A stretch of DNA of 53,524 nucleotides from Salinisphaera japonica YTM-1 (GTDB lineage Bacteria > Pseudomonadota > Gammaproteobacteria > Nevskiales > Salinisphaeraceae). The stretch lies in NCBI RefSeq assembly GCF_003788585.1, contig NZ_AYKG01000018.1, positions 1 through 53,524 of the forward strand, read 5' to 3'. Positions 8,780 through 18,300 of this stretch are shown piece after piece. The position numbers and the translations under genes are program-made. Position 1 is the first letter of the stretch. Each line of letters starts with the position of its first letter. A model generated the notes under the pieces. That model was not told the DNA's origin and did no database searches. It was given only the letters and a program-made list of their open reading frames with translations.

Positions 8780-10351
8780 TCAGGCCGGGTCGGCCTGGTT
8801 CACGCCTTCGTCACCGGAGGCCACGCGACGGCCGTCGGCGCCAACATAGGTGGCGCTGTGGCCGTCCAGGCCACGCAGCTCGACGGCGATGTTGCGCTTG
8901 GGCGCACCGTCCACGAAGTGGTTGAGATCTTCACGAATATCCGGATCCACGAACTTGGCGTTGGTGGCGTCCACGATCAGATGACCGCCCTCCGGAATCT
9001 CCTGCAGATAACCACGCAGCTCCTGACGGTTCAGGAACGACACTTCGCTACCCATGCGCAGCAGACCATGGTCGCCATTCTTCGTGAACGACAGCGCCGT
9101 GTGGTAGTGCGACTGGATCAGGAAGTAGACCGCCACGACCATGCCCGAGAGCACGCCGATGAGCAGATCCGTGGCCAGAATCATCACGATCGTCGTGGCG
9201 AACGGCAGGAAACGCTTCATGCCGGCACTGTACTGGGCGTGGATCAGGCTCGGACGGGCCAGTTTGTAGCCGGTGAACAACAGGATCGCGGCCAGTGCGG
9301 CCAACGGAATCGTCTCCAGCGCGAAAGCCAGGAAGGCGACCGAGATCACCAGCAGAATCCCGTGGATAAACGCGGCCAGACGAGTACGACCGCCGGACTG
9401 GACGTTGGCCGAACTGCGCACGATGACCGCTGTCATCGGCAGGCCGCCGATCATGCCGGCAGCGAAGTTACCCAAGCCCTGGGCCTTGAGCTCACGGTGC
9501 GTGGGCGACTTACGGCCCATCGGATCCATCTCATCGACGGCCTCGACCGAGAGCAACGTCTCAAGACTGGCCACCAGCGCGATGGTGATCGCCGAAAGAT
9601 AGATACCAGGCTCCAGCATCATCCCGAAACTGGGCAGCTGTAGCTGCTGGAACAGCGATACGGGTCCGTCCAGGCCCGGCAGGTTCACGAACTGGGCGCC
9701 GTTGAGCGCCATGCCCGAGCCCGAGAAAACCATCGCCAGGACCACACCGGCAATCACGGCCACCAGCGGCGGCGGCACGATGTTAGCCCCCGGAATCTTC
9801 TTGAACAGCCCCATCTCGAAGGCGATCAGAATACCCAGGCAGACCACGGTGATGATGACCGCCAGTGGGGCGATGCCTTCCATCAGCGGGCCGGGTGTGG
9901 TCAGACCGGCATCGGTCTTGGAGCCGTGGCCGAGTGCCAGCGGAATCTGGGTGCCGATCAGGATCAGCCCGATACCGGCCAGCATGCCCTTGATGACGCC
10001 GTTGGGCACGAAGGCACCGATGATCCCCAGCCGCAGAAAACCCAGAATAATCTGGATGACGCCAGCCAGAACGGTGGCCATCAGCAGGCCGTCAAAGCCG
10101 TACTGATGAATCACGCCCAGTACGATCGCGGTCAGGCCGGCGGCAGGCCCGGAGACCGACAGCTGCGAGCCACTGGCAAGGGCGACCACCAGGCCGCCGA
10201 TCATGCCGGTGATCAAGCCCGATAGCGGCGGGGCGCCCGAGGCGATCGCAATCCCCAGGCATAGCGGGATCGCGACGAAGAACACCACGATCCCGGCGCG
10301 CAGATCACGGCCGAAATAACGGGTGTCCAGGAATGAGGTTTCATTCGACAT
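8780..10351 (-). CDS. SulP-family anion transporter, probable bicarbonate importer
   Basis: A 523-residue SulP permease with about 12-14 membrane helices and a cytoplasmic STAS domain in the last hundred or so residues (after the helix ending near GMVVAVYFLIQSHYH). Typical segments are the first-helix AIPLCLGIAIASGAPP, the loop SGSQLSVSGPAAGLT and GNFAAGMIGGLPMTAVIVRSSANVQSGG (described by position, centred near residue 300). SulP members carry sulfate, bicarbonate or dicarboxylates. Here the gene directly follows a beta-carbonic anhydrase on the same strand, 62 bp apart. That neighbourhood, common for BicA-like systems, makes bicarbonate the most likely substrate. That is an inference from context. 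Confidence 0.88.
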   Translation of the reverse strand: MSNETSFLDTRYFGRDLRAGIVVFFVAIPLCLGIAIASGAPPLSGLITGMIGGLVVALASGSQLSVSGPAAGLTAIVLGVIHQYGFDGLLMATVLAGVIQIILGFLRLGIIGAFVPNGVIKGMLAGIGLILIGTQIPLALGHGSKTDAGLTTPGPLMEGIAPLAVIITVVCLGILIAFEMGLFKKIPGANIVPPPLVAVIAGVVLAMVFSGSGMALNGAQFVNLPGLDGPVSLFQQLQLPSFGMMLEPGIYLSAITIALVASLETLLSVEAVDEMDPMGRKSPTHRELKAQGLGNFAAGMIGGLPMTAVIVRSSANVQSGGRTRLAAFIHGILLVISVAFLAFALETIPLAALAAILLFTGYKLARPSLIHAQYSAGMKRFLPFATTIVMILATDLLIGVLSGMVVAVYFLIQSHYHTALSFTKNGDHGLLRMGSEVSFLNRQELRGYLQEIPEGGHLIVDATNAKFVDPDIREDLNHFVDGAPKRNIAVELRGLDGHSATYVGADGRRVASGDEGVNQADPA

Positions 10352-10413
10352 GTTGGGGTTTCAATCTCTTAGCGTGAACGAATGACACGATGGGCAGGCA
10401 AGTACGGCCTGCT

Positions 10414-11019
10414 TCAAGCGGCCGCAGGCTGGCTGGGAGCCGACTCACAAACCACGTCCAGATGGCCTGCGTCCAGGGCATAGACCAAACCCAACAGGGT
10501 GGGCGGCTGCTCTGCATTCTTGATCAGATCCAGGTCGGCCAGCTTGTCGATCTGGGCCTCAACGTTTCGGCGCACCATGGCATTCACGCGTGCCTTGTCG
10601 TCGTTGGCATCCAGATTGTCGCGCTCGCTGTTGTAGAGCTCGACCAGTTGCGCCAGGTGGGCATCAACGTGATCCATGCCGCTGGCCTGGCCGGAACAGG
10701 CCGCCCCCACGCCGCCACAGCCTTCATGCCCGCAGACCACGATATAAGGCACCTTGAGCGCGGTAACCGCGTACTCCAGCGCCGACATGAAGCCGTGCTC
10801 CTCGGTGGCCGCGATATTGGCCACGTTGCGATGCACGAACAGATCGCCCGGCGAGGCGTTGCACAACGTTTCAGCCGGCACGCGCGAATCGGAGCAGCCC
10901 AGCCACAGTGCTTCTGGCGACTGCCCCTGTTCCAGCCGCGCAAAGAATTTGGAGTCACGTTCCTGCATGGTGGCTAACCAGGCCTGGTTTTCGAGCAGCA
11001 AGCGTTCCTTGAATTGCAT
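10414..11019 (-). CDS. Beta-class carbonic anhydrase
   Basis: A 201-residue zinc enzyme that interconverts CO2 and bicarbonate. The zinc site is complete: Cys42, Asp44 and Arg46 in GCSDSRVP, and His98 and Cys101 in CGHEGCGG. The Asp/Arg dyad is intact. ATG 11019 was chosen because the family begins with about 15 residues before ERDSKFF; AAAGG precedes it at a long spacing. It is first in a two-gene unit with the SulP transporter, so together they could import bicarbonate and balance it with CO2 for carboxylases. An AT-rich divergent region (11020-11239) separates it from the acetyltransferase. Confidence 0.93.
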   Translation of the reverse strand: MQFKERLLLENQAWLATMQERDSKFFARLEQGQSPEALWLGCSDSRVPAETLCNASPGDLFVHRNVANIAATEEHGFMSALEYAVTALKVPYIVVCGHEGCGGVGAACSGQASGMDHVDAHLAQLVELYNSERDNLDANDDKARVNAMVRRNVEAQIDKLADLDLIKNAEQPPTLLGLVYALDAGHLDVVCESAPSQPAAA

Positions 11020-11239
11020 TGCGATATACCTTTGTTGGAAACCGAGCATCGCGGGCCGTAAGCGTCTGGGCCGGCCGAAGCTGCTCGACAAATCGGTATC
11101 GCCGAGCCTTTCACGATCCGATGGATATAAACGTATTGTTATCATATTGCACGGACGTGTCCCGGTCTGACAAGAACGATTACCGCGCTTGATGAGACTA
11201 AAAAACGTGCATAGTGAATCATTTAGCGAGGTTTCAATT

Positions 11240-11749
11240 TTGAATTCGTCCCTGGAAGCCGGCGATTCAGCATTAACGGCACGAGACGCGAAAATCAGCG
11301 ACGCACCGCAGATTCTGACGTTCATTCAGGCTCTGGCCGAGTACGAAAAAGAGCCCATGGCCGTGACCGCGACGGTGGCCGATATCGAGGCGGCGCTGTT
11401 TGCGCCCCAAGCAACCGTTACTGCACTGATCTTCGAGTACAACAGCGCAAGTATCGGCTTTGCGGTGTATTTTCAGAATTTCTCGACCTGGCTCGGCCGG
11501 CATGGCCTGTTTCTCGAGGATCTGTATATCGCCCCCGAGTATCGACGTCGTGGTTTCGGCCGGGCTGCCCTCCGTGTGCTGGCGCAACGCGCCGTCAACG
11601 CTAGGTGTGCACGCTTTGAGTGGAACGTGCTGAACTGGAATACGCCGGCCATCGATCTGTACGAGGCCGTTGGCGCCAAGCCACAGTCAGAATGGACCGG
11701 TTATCGCCTCGACGGGGCGGCGCTGCGACGATTTGCCGCGGGCGAATAG
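11240..11749 (+). CDS. GNAT acetyltransferase, SAT-like
   Basis: About 169 residues. The N-acetyltransferase fold is clear: LTARDAKISDAPQIL (strand 1, helix 1), the acetyl-CoA loop motif YRRRGFGRAAL, and the C-terminal WNTPAIDLYEAVGA. The pattern LAEYEK and FLEDLYIAPEYRRRGFG matches diamine or spermidine N-acetyltransferase relatives, so amines or thialysine-like amino acids are plausible substrates. The start is uncertain: TTG 11240 has GCGAGG eight bases upstream and gives the usual family N-terminus, whereas ATG 11192 would add 16 atypical residues. Confidence 0.78.
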   Translation: MNSSLEAGDSALTARDAKISDAPQILTFIQALAEYEKEPMAVTATVADIEAALFAPQATVTALIFEYNSASIGFAVYFQNFSTWLGRHGLFLEDLYIAPEYRRRGFGRAALRVLAQRAVNARCARFEWNVLNWNTPAIDLYEAVGAKPQSEWTGYRLDGAALRRFAAGE

Positions 11750-11765
11750 AGGCTGTCGCGTCGAA

Positions 11766-12668
11766 TCAATCCGGGCGCGGCGCCTCGTAGGCGCGATCGG
11801 TCACCCGATTATCTGGCGTCAGTGTCGTACCGATCGAAGCCAGCATGATCGCGCCAACGGCCAGCCATTGAAGCAGCCCCAGGGTCTGTCCGAGAAACAG
11901 CAGGCCGGACAGGGCGCCGACTGCCGGCTCCAGACTCATGAGCGTGCCGAACGTTGCGCGGGGCAGGCGGGGCAGCGCAATCATCTCCAGCGTGTAAGGC
12001 AGGGCCGTCGAGAGCACCGCCACGAATGCGCCCAGCATCAATACATGAGGAGACAAAAGCGCCGAGCCTGCCTCGAGCACGCCGATCGGCGCAATGAAAA
12101 GCGCGGCCACCACCGTACCCAGAACCGCGCTTTGCAAGCCGTGGCTCGCCCCGGCTCGCTGCCCGAAGACGATATACAGCGCCCAGCAAACCCCTGCGCC
12201 AAGCGCGCAGGCCACCCCGACCGGATCAAGCGGCCCGGATATCGACTGATCAGGCCAGAGCAACACGGCGAGCCCGCCGACCGCGATCACCACCCATAGC
12301 CCATCCAGGGCGCGGCGCGACGACACCACGGCCACCAGCAACGGCCCGGTGAATTCCAGGGCGACCGCGATCCCCAGCGGTATACGCGCCAATGCCTGAT
12401 ACAGCAGAAAATTCATCGTTCCCATGGCCAGCCCATACAGGATGATCGTGCGCCAGGCCCTCGGCCCGACCGTGTGACGCCACGGGCGAAACAAGGCCAC
12501 CAACAACACCGCTGCAATGATCAGGCGTATCGAGGTCGTACCGGCCGGCCCAGCCGCCGCGAACAGGCCATGGGCCAGGGCGGCCCCGCTCTGAATAGCG
12601 CTCATGGAAACGAGCAACAGGGCGACAGGCCAGAGGCGCTGGCCGAGCGGTGACGATAGATAAGACAT
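11766..12668 (-). CDS. EamA/DMT exporter, RhtA-like
   Basis: A 300-residue inner-membrane protein with ten predicted helices in two EamA repeats. It resembles RhtA, the threonine/homoserine exporter, in FTGPLLVAVVSSRR and LEPAVGALSGLLFLGQ, both typical of that subgroup. Substrate inferred only. ATG 12668 was chosen because it places the first helix close to the N-terminus. It is convergent with the acetyltransferase, 16 bp apart, with no strong terminator between them. Confidence 0.8.
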   Translation of the reverse strand: MSYLSSPLGQRLWPVALLLVSMSAIQSGAALAHGLFAAAGPAGTTSIRLIIAAVLLVALFRPWRHTVGPRAWRTIILYGLAMGTMNFLLYQALARIPLGIAVALEFTGPLLVAVVSSRRALDGLWVVIAVGGLAVLLWPDQSISGPLDPVGVACALGAGVCWALYIVFGQRAGASHGLQSAVLGTVVAALFIAPIGVLEAGSALLSPHVLMLGAFVAVLSTALPYTLEMIALPRLPRATFGTLMSLEPAVGALSGLLFLGQTLGLLQWLAVGAIMLASIGTTLTPDNRVTDRAYEAPRPD

Positions 12669-13263
12669 GATGACCAACGCTTTCAATGGTCCTGGACGGC
12701 GTGACTATCGGAGTAATCCGGCCGCAACCGTACGAACGATCGGGCTGAGTCTATCGCACAAGTCCGTAATTGGTATTTTCTTGGCCGGGCCTTGCTCGCG
12801 TTATCAAGGATCGAGTAGCCGGTCTTTAATAGATAATGAGCCCACAAAGCGATTGATAAAATAAAATACGGCGATAGCCAAGTAATATTTATTACTCAAT
12901 ATGGATGCGTACAAATACGGAGAAAAAGATAAAAGAATGAGGCATCTCTCTATCGCGTTAGGGTCAACGATCAACCCGCAATCAGGATCAAGCATAGAGA
13001 TCCGCCGGGCACGTCGATTGTCTTTGTATCTGCATGATTCTTCATATGAAATAAGTAGAGGCTAGTACCTGAATTTAGCGCAGTGGGTACGGGGTTTCGT
13101 CATCACGCGCGCCGAACGAGCGTTCGGTATCGGGCCGTAAGCCATTAGAATTAAAATAAATACCGAAAAATGATTTTGTGGACTAAGAATAGTGTTTGCA
13201 AAATAAGAGGACAGGCTAGACGATCCGCGCTCGTTTCCTTGAATGAAATGGACGAGGGGTCCT
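12669..13263. other. AT-rich gene-free region before fimbrial operon
   Basis: Nearly 600 bp without a credible gene. From about 12770 to 13210 the base composition turns strongly AT-rich compared with the surroundings, with runs such as TAAAATAAAATACGG and AATTAAAATAAATACC. A near-palindrome CCGAACG-AG-CGTTCGG lies at 13112-13127. The region probably carries the fimbrial promoter and regulator sites. I did not find paired long inverted repeats of the fimS type, so a phase-variable switch is not supported. Confidence 0.6.
13112..13127. promoter_or_regulatory. Palindromic site upstream of fimbrial operon
   Basis: CCGAACG and CGTTCGG pair perfectly around a 2-base centre. This size and symmetry suit a dimeric regulator operator. 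It lies about 136 bp before the pilin start. No regulator gene is adjacent, so the binding protein is unknown. Confidence 0.4.
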
Positions 13264-13860
13264 ATGAGCGTGCAGAAGATTTTGGCCTGTGCCGGTGCCT
13301 TGGCAGCAGCGGTTTGCGCCCCGGCGGCCGTCGCGCAGCAGGGCGGAACCATCAGTTTCGATGGCAAGGTGACAGCCGCCAGCTGTGAGATCGTCGGCGA
13401 AGGGGCTGATCAGACGGTGACCCTGCCGACTGTCTCGGTCAACGCGCTGCCCGCTGAGGGAGCGACTGCTGGTGAAACGCCTTTCGATATCCAATTGGCC
13501 AACTGCAGCCTGGCCAACAACACCGATAAAACCACTGGTTCGCAGTCGGTCACCGCTTATTTCACGCCCAACGCGAATGTGAACACCACGTTCGGCACAT
13601 TGCTCAACACCACCGATGCAGCGAGCGGCGGTGCACAGAACGTCACGATCCAGCTGGTCAACGGTGAAAATGACCAGGCGATCGATATCGGCAACACGGT
13701 GCCAACCGATGAAAGCTCGCTGGGCAACCTGCCTGCCGGTCAGTTCGACGCCGACAATGGTCAGGTCACGCTGAACTATCTGGCGCGTTACTTCGCAACC
13801 GGTCAGAGCACCGCGGGTGAGGTGAACGCCATGGCCAGTTATGTCCTGATCTATCCGTGA
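13264..13860 (+). CDS. Type 1-like fimbrial major subunit (pilin)
   Basis: A 198-residue secreted protein: signal peptide to about residue 24 (AVAQQ), then a single incomplete Ig-like pilin domain. Hallmarks are GTISFDGKVTAASCEI at the mature N-terminus (the donor strand region and first cysteine), FDIQLANCSL (second cysteine of the disulfide), and a C-terminal beta-zipper ending ASYVLIYP. It would polymerise by donor-strand exchange through the chaperone and usher encoded next. ATG 13264 has GAGGGG upstream. The stop overlaps the chaperone start by 4 bp, so the operon is translationally coupled. Confidence 0.88.
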   Translation: MSVQKILACAGALAAAVCAPAAVAQQGGTISFDGKVTAASCEIVGEGADQTVTLPTVSVNALPAEGATAGETPFDIQLANCSLANNTDKTTGSQSVTAYFTPNANVNTTFGTLLNTTDAASGGAQNVTIQLVNGENDQAIDIGNTVPTDESSLGNLPAGQFDADNGQVTLNYLARYFATGQSTAGEVNAMASYVLIYP

Positions 13861-14669
13861 TCGCTGCGCGCTTATTTAGGCAGCACCGCGATCGATGCCG
13901 GAATAACTGCAGCGTGTGGGCAAGGCTCGCACGCCTTGTTGGTGGGCTCGTGGTAATCGTTGTGGGTGCAACCACGGCCAACGCCAATGTCGTGATCGAG
14001 GCCACACGCGTCATCTATGAACAGGGCGCCCAAAGCCAGATCGTGCAGTTGACCAATCGCGGTGATCAGCCGGCGCTAGTGCAGAGTTGGGTGGATTCCG
14101 GCAATGCCGAATCCACGCCTGAAGACAGCCAGGCGCCGTTCGTGATTCTGCCGCCGATCACACGGGTAGAGGCCGATCGTGGTCAGGCGCTTCGTATCCG
14201 GTTTACCGGTACGCCGAAAGCATTGCCAAGTGATGAAGAAAGCGTGTTCTGGCTGAACGTGCTGGATGTGCCGCCCTCGCTGGGGCAAAAGCAATCAGAT
14301 CGGGACAAGAACTATCTGCAGTTCGCGATCCGGTCGCGTATCAAGCTGTTCTATCGGCCAAAGGGGCTGCCCGGTGAGCCGCGCAAAGCGCCCGACGCGC
14401 TTGAATGGTCGGTCACGACCAATACATCCGGGTCGCCGGTACTGCGCGTGCGCAATCCTACCGCCTATCACGTGACGCTGACCGCGGTGCGGTTGGGCAA
14501 GTCGGGGTCGAGCCTTGTGCCGCGCAGCCACATGTTGGCACCTGGCGCGAGTCATCGTTGGCCGCTAGGCACGTCTCCGGCTGCCGGAGCGCGTGTATTT
14601 TACGAGTCGATCAACGATTTTGGGGCTGCCACGCGCCACCACGCCACGTTTTCCGCTGCCGGCGATTAA
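13857..14669 (+). CDS. PapD-like periplasmic fimbrial chaperone
   Basis: A 270-residue two-domain Ig-like chaperone that holds pilin subunits in the periplasm. Start GTG 13857 overlaps the pilin stop. A long N-terminal stretch ends in a signal sequence (cleavage near residue 43, TANANV). Visible features are VIEATRVIYEQG at strand A1, the conserved ADRGQALRIRFTG, and FWLNVLDVPP, which carry the residues that pair with subunits, then the IKLFYRP segment starting domain 2. The unusually long pre-signal segment of about 20 residues suggests that the real start may be further in. Confidence 0.88.
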   Translation: MIAARLFRQHRDRCRNNCSVWARLARLVGGLVVIVVGATTANANVVIEATRVIYEQGAQSQIVQLTNRGDQPALVQSWVDSGNAESTPEDSQAPFVILPPITRVEADRGQALRIRFTGTPKALPSDEESVFWLNVLDVPPSLGQKQSDRDKNYLQFAIRSRIKLFYRPKGLPGEPRKAPDALEWSVTTNTSGSPVLRVRNPTAYHVTLTAVRLGKSGSSLVPRSHMLAPGASHRWPLGTSPAAGARVFYESINDFGAATRHHATFSAAGD

Positions 14670-14699
14670 ACCGCGATCAGCGGGTTTTCGGATCGTGCT

Positions 14700-17273
14700 A
14701 TGGGCCAGTCAAGATACGAGATCGCCACGCAGCGACGGGGCGTATCGGCGGCGCGTGGGGCCGGGATGGCCTTGCTGTCGTGCTGGGCACTGTCGCCGGT
14801 CTGGGCAGCGCCGGGTGCCGCGGCGCCAGCTGATGCATCCAAACCGGCAAGTGCGCAGCCCAGCGCCGTGACGTTTGATAGCCGCCTGCTCAGCGGCAAA
14901 GCCCGAGACCGCGATTTATCGGCCTACCGACAGGGCAATCCGGTCGAACCCGGCACTTATACGTTGGATATTTACGTCAACGATAAATGGCAGGGCCAGC
15001 GCCGGCTGCGTTTTCGACGGCTTCCGGATACCAAGACCGCTGCGCCGTGCTTCGAGCGGTCGGATTTGATGAGTTTTGGCGTGGATCTGACCCGCCTTAA
15101 GCCATCTGAAGACGATGCCTGTCGCCGGATACAACAATGGCTGCCGGCGGCCGCGACCCACTACGACCAGAGCCGGCTGCGTTACGACATCACGATTCCT
15201 CAGGCGGATCTGGCCGACACGATTCGCGGTGCGGTGCCGCGTAGTGCGTGGTCGCGGGGTATCGATGCCGGGCTTGCCCAGTACGACTTCGATCTCTATC
15301 AGCGTGACAGCAGTCAGTTCGACACCTCCAGACAGGGTTATCTGTCGTTCATGGCGGGCTTCAATCTGGCGGGGTGGCAGTTTCGTAGCGACCAGATCGT
15401 TCGCTGGGCCGAGAACGATGGCTTTGCCAATGATCGCACGCGTACTTTCGTGCAACGCCCGTTTCCGGCTATCCGCAGCGAGCTGACGGCAGGCGAGAAC
15501 TTTACCGACGGGCGGATCTTCGATTCGTTCGGGTATCGCGGCGTGGAGCTGGCCTCTGACGATCGAATGCTGCCGCGGGCGCAGAGAGGCTATGCGCCGG
15601 TCGTGCGCGGCCAGGCCAATTCCAACGCCCGGGTCGAAATACGTCAGAACGGTCAGCTCATCTACCAGACCAGTGTTTCGCCGGGGCCGTTCGCAATCCG
15701 CGATCTGTATCCCACCGGCTATGGCGGCGACTTGAACGTCACCGTGATCGAGGCAAATGGCCGGCGAAGACGTTTTTCCGTGCCCTATGCCAGCGTGCCC
15801 GGCCTGCTGCGACCCGGCATATCGCGCTACAGCCTCGTGGCCGGGCAGTTTCGTGAGGACGGCGCAGACGACCCGTTCGTATTGCAAGGCACCTGGCGCC
15901 ATGGCTTCACCAATCTATTGACCGGTTATACGGGCATCAATGTGAGCCAGGGCTATGCCGCGGTTACGTTGGGTAGCGCGCTCAACACGCCCCTGGGCGC
16001 GTTCGCGCTTGATGTGACCCACGCGCGCACCGAGTTTTCTGGCCGGGCCACGCAGAGCGGGCAGAGTTATGAGGCGACGTACAGCCGTAGCCTGGGCGGG
16101 TTAGGCACGACGTTGAATCTGGTGGCTTATCGTTATTCCAGCGCCGGTTATTACGAGCTGGATCGCGCGCTGCGCCTGCGCGAGCGAGACGCCGACAACT
16201 TCGACCCGTTCTTTCGTGGCCGCCAGCGCAATCGCGGCCAGCTGAGTATTAATCAGCGCCTTGGCGCGCGGGGCGGGGCGTTTTATCTGACCGGCTCGGT
16301 ACAGGACTACTGGAATCAGGACGGTACCAGCACGAACTACCAGGCCGGCTATCGTAACCAGTTCAAGCAGCTGACCTATGGTTTATCGGTCGAAAACCGA
16401 CGCTATGTCGCCGAGCGTGACGAGATGCGCGTCACTCTGAATCTGACGTTGCCGCTAGGGGCTGGCCGGGCCAATCCGGTATTCGCCAATTCGAGCACCG
16501 ATTTTGACGATGCAGGCTATGCCGGCAGCCGTCTTGGCCTCAGTAGCTCGATCGGGCGCCATCAGAACATCACCTGGAATGCCTCGGTCAGCGACCAGGA
16601 CGGCAGCCGGCCCGGGGCTGATGCCACGGTAGCCTATCGTAGCCCGGTGTCGACGCTGCGAGCCGGTTACAGTTATGGCGATGACGCCCGCCAACTCAGC
16701 CTGGGCGCACGCGGCTCGCTGGTAGCCCATAAAGACGGCCTGACGTTTTCGCCACAACAGGGCGAGAACATGGTTCTGGTGCACGCCGATGGTGCCGAAG
16801 GCGCCCGGATCGTCAATTCAGTGGGGGCCAGCATCAACGATGATGGCTATGGGCTGGTGGCCTATGCCACGCCTTATCAGATGAATCGTATCCAGCTTGA
16901 TCCCAGCAATACGCCCAACGATATCGCCCTGGAAACAACGTCCAAGGAGATCGTGCCTTGGGCCGGCTCGATCACACGTCTGGATTTCTCGACCGTGGCT
17001 GGTGATCCGATACTCATTCGTGTGCAGACCACCGATCAGCGCACGATACCGCTGGGCAGTGACGTCACGGATCAGACCAGCGGCGAGCAGGTCGGGCTGG
17101 TCGGGCAAGGCAACCAGATCTATTTTCGCAGCTATGAGAGCCATGGCCGTCTGGCCATCCAGTGGGGCCCGCGCGACGATCAGCGCTGTGTCTTCGACTA
17201 TGCCTATGACGCCGATATCGATACCGAAGGCCAGATACGTCAACTGACCGCGCGATGCGAGGACGATCGATGA
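14700..17273 (+). CDS. Outer-membrane fimbrial usher (FimD/PapC family)
   Basis: An 857-residue usher forming the secretion and assembly pore for the pilus. After a signal peptide (cleavage near residue 37), the N-terminal domain begins with FDSRLLSG and contains the GTYTLDIYVND motif. The barrel and plug follow, with ELTAGENFTDGRIFDSF and APVVRGQANSNARVEI typical of the family. Near the end CVFDYAYD and ARCEDD give the C-terminal cysteine pair. Length is at the usual lower end for the family. The start lies 30 bp after the chaperone stop and the stop overlaps the adhesin ATG by 4 bp. Confidence 0.92.
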   Translation: MGQSRYEIATQRRGVSAARGAGMALLSCWALSPVWAAPGAAAPADASKPASAQPSAVTFDSRLLSGKARDRDLSAYRQGNPVEPGTYTLDIYVNDKWQGQRRLRFRRLPDTKTAAPCFERSDLMSFGVDLTRLKPSEDDACRRIQQWLPAAATHYDQSRLRYDITIPQADLADTIRGAVPRSAWSRGIDAGLAQYDFDLYQRDSSQFDTSRQGYLSFMAGFNLAGWQFRSDQIVRWAENDGFANDRTRTFVQRPFPAIRSELTAGENFTDGRIFDSFGYRGVELASDDRMLPRAQRGYAPVVRGQANSNARVEIRQNGQLIYQTSVSPGPFAIRDLYPTGYGGDLNVTVIEANGRRRRFSVPYASVPGLLRPGISRYSLVAGQFREDGADDPFVLQGTWRHGFTNLLTGYTGINVSQGYAAVTLGSALNTPLGAFALDVTHARTEFSGRATQSGQSYEATYSRSLGGLGTTLNLVAYRYSSAGYYELDRALRLRERDADNFDPFFRGRQRNRGQLSINQRLGARGGAFYLTGSVQDYWNQDGTSTNYQAGYRNQFKQLTYGLSVENRRYVAERDEMRVTLNLTLPLGAGRANPVFANSSTDFDDAGYAGSRLGLSSSIGRHQNITWNASVSDQDGSRPGADATVAYRSPVSTLRAGYSYGDDARQLSLGARGSLVAHKDGLTFSPQQGENMVLVHADGAEGARIVNSVGASINDDGYGLVAYATPYQMNRIQLDPSNTPNDIALETTSKEIVPWAGSITRLDFSTVAGDPILIRVQTTDQRTIPLGSDVTDQTSGEQVGLVGQGNQIYFRSYESHGRLAIQWGPRDDQRCVFDYAYDADIDTEGQIRQLTARCEDDR

Positions 17274-18298
17274 AGCCGTCAGCAGGCTGTTTGTCCGCTC
17301 GTGTGCTGCTGTTTTGCATCATCTTTTTCGGTGTCATGGACGCGCACGCTGCATGCCGGGTGGATCCCGGTCTTTTCAGTAATTATTCACCCCCTGTGGT
17401 GACTCTTGATTTCAACCAGCTGGTGGTCGCGCCGAGCGCACAGCCGGGCGACGTGCTGGCGACCGCGCGCGGCAGTGTGGCGCAGCGAAGCAATCTCGTG
17501 CGCTGTAATCTGTTCGGGGGTGGCACGCGAGGCGATGTGCTGGCACCACCGAGTGCGCTCTCGCCGGATATCTTTGACTCGGGCGTGCCTGGCGTGGGCA
17601 TCCGGTTGCGTCAACGGGCCAGCAACAATCCGCGCGGGTTGTTCATCGTTGATCCTTATGAGGGGGCCAACAACAGTGGTTTCAGCAGCGGTCTGCTCGG
17701 TTTTCTGCGGCTGGATCTGCCCGAACTAGAAATCATCGCAGAAGCGGTTCGCACCGCGGAATCGCTCACCGCCGGCACGCTGCGCGGTGGCACGTTCTCG
17801 CGTTTCGTCACCGACAACGGCGATGCAGACACAATCTTCACGACCCGGCTCAACGGGCGTGTCGTGGGCTCGACCTGCGAGGTCAGCGGCCCGCGCAATA
17901 TCTCGGTGGCGTTGCCGCCGGTCTCGATCACGATGTTCGAGGCCCCTGGCAGCACGGCGGGCCAGACCCCGTTCGAGATCGCTCTGTCCTGCAACGGTAT
18001 CGAGGATGCGCGAGATCGGGTGGCGATCACGCTGGATTACAGCGCGGCAGGCGCGTTGGCCGATCGCGGCGTGATTGCCAATGCCGCCACACGTGACGCA
18101 GCGCGCGGCATTGGTATCCAGGTGCTCGACGGTGCCGAGACCCCGGCGCCGCCGAATACACCGGTCGATATGCGCGCGCTACGGTTGGGCCGCACTCAGA
18201 GCGCGCTGTCGTTCGCAGCGCGTTACTACCAAACAGAAACCGCGCCGTCGGCCGGGCAGGTACAGGCCATGGCCCGTTTCATGATCGTCTATCCCTGA
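17270..18298 (+). CDS. Two-domain fimbrial tip adhesin
   Basis: A 342-residue secreted protein with a signal peptide (cleavage near AHAAC). The N-terminal roughly 180 residues contain two cysteines and are unlike the pilin; they probably form the receptor-binding domain. The C-terminal half repeats the pilin pattern: GRVVGSTCEVSGP, then FEIALSCNG and a final MARFMIVYP, which docks into the pilus. This two-domain plan and its place as last gene of the operon identify a tip adhesin; the ligand cannot be inferred. Overlap ATGA with the usher indicates coupling. Confidence 0.82.
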   Translation: MKPSAGCLSARVLLFCIIFFGVMDAHAACRVDPGLFSNYSPPVVTLDFNQLVVAPSAQPGDVLATARGSVAQRSNLVRCNLFGGGTRGDVLAPPSALSPDIFDSGVPGVGIRLRQRASNNPRGLFIVDPYEGANNSGFSSGLLGFLRLDLPELEIIAEAVRTAESLTAGTLRGGTFSRFVTDNGDADTIFTTRLNGRVVGSTCEVSGPRNISVALPPVSITMFEAPGSTAGQTPFEIALSCNGIEDARDRVAITLDYSAAGALADRGVIANAATRDAARGIGIQVLDGAETPAPPNTPVDMRALRLGRTQSALSFAARYYQTETAPSAGQVQAMARFMIVYP

Positions 18299-18300
18299 AC

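Noticed and set aside
9273-10225. Plus-strand open frames opposite the SulP gene
   Set aside because: Overlap a clear membrane transporter on the minus strand and have no recognisable product.
12804-12995. Small hydrophobic open frame in the AT-rich region
   Set aside because: No ribosome binding site and no family likeness; AT-rich random frames look like this.
12669-13263. Possible invertible promoter (fimS-like) for the fimbrial operon
   Set aside because: I found no pair of matching inverted repeats at suitable distance and no recombinase gene.
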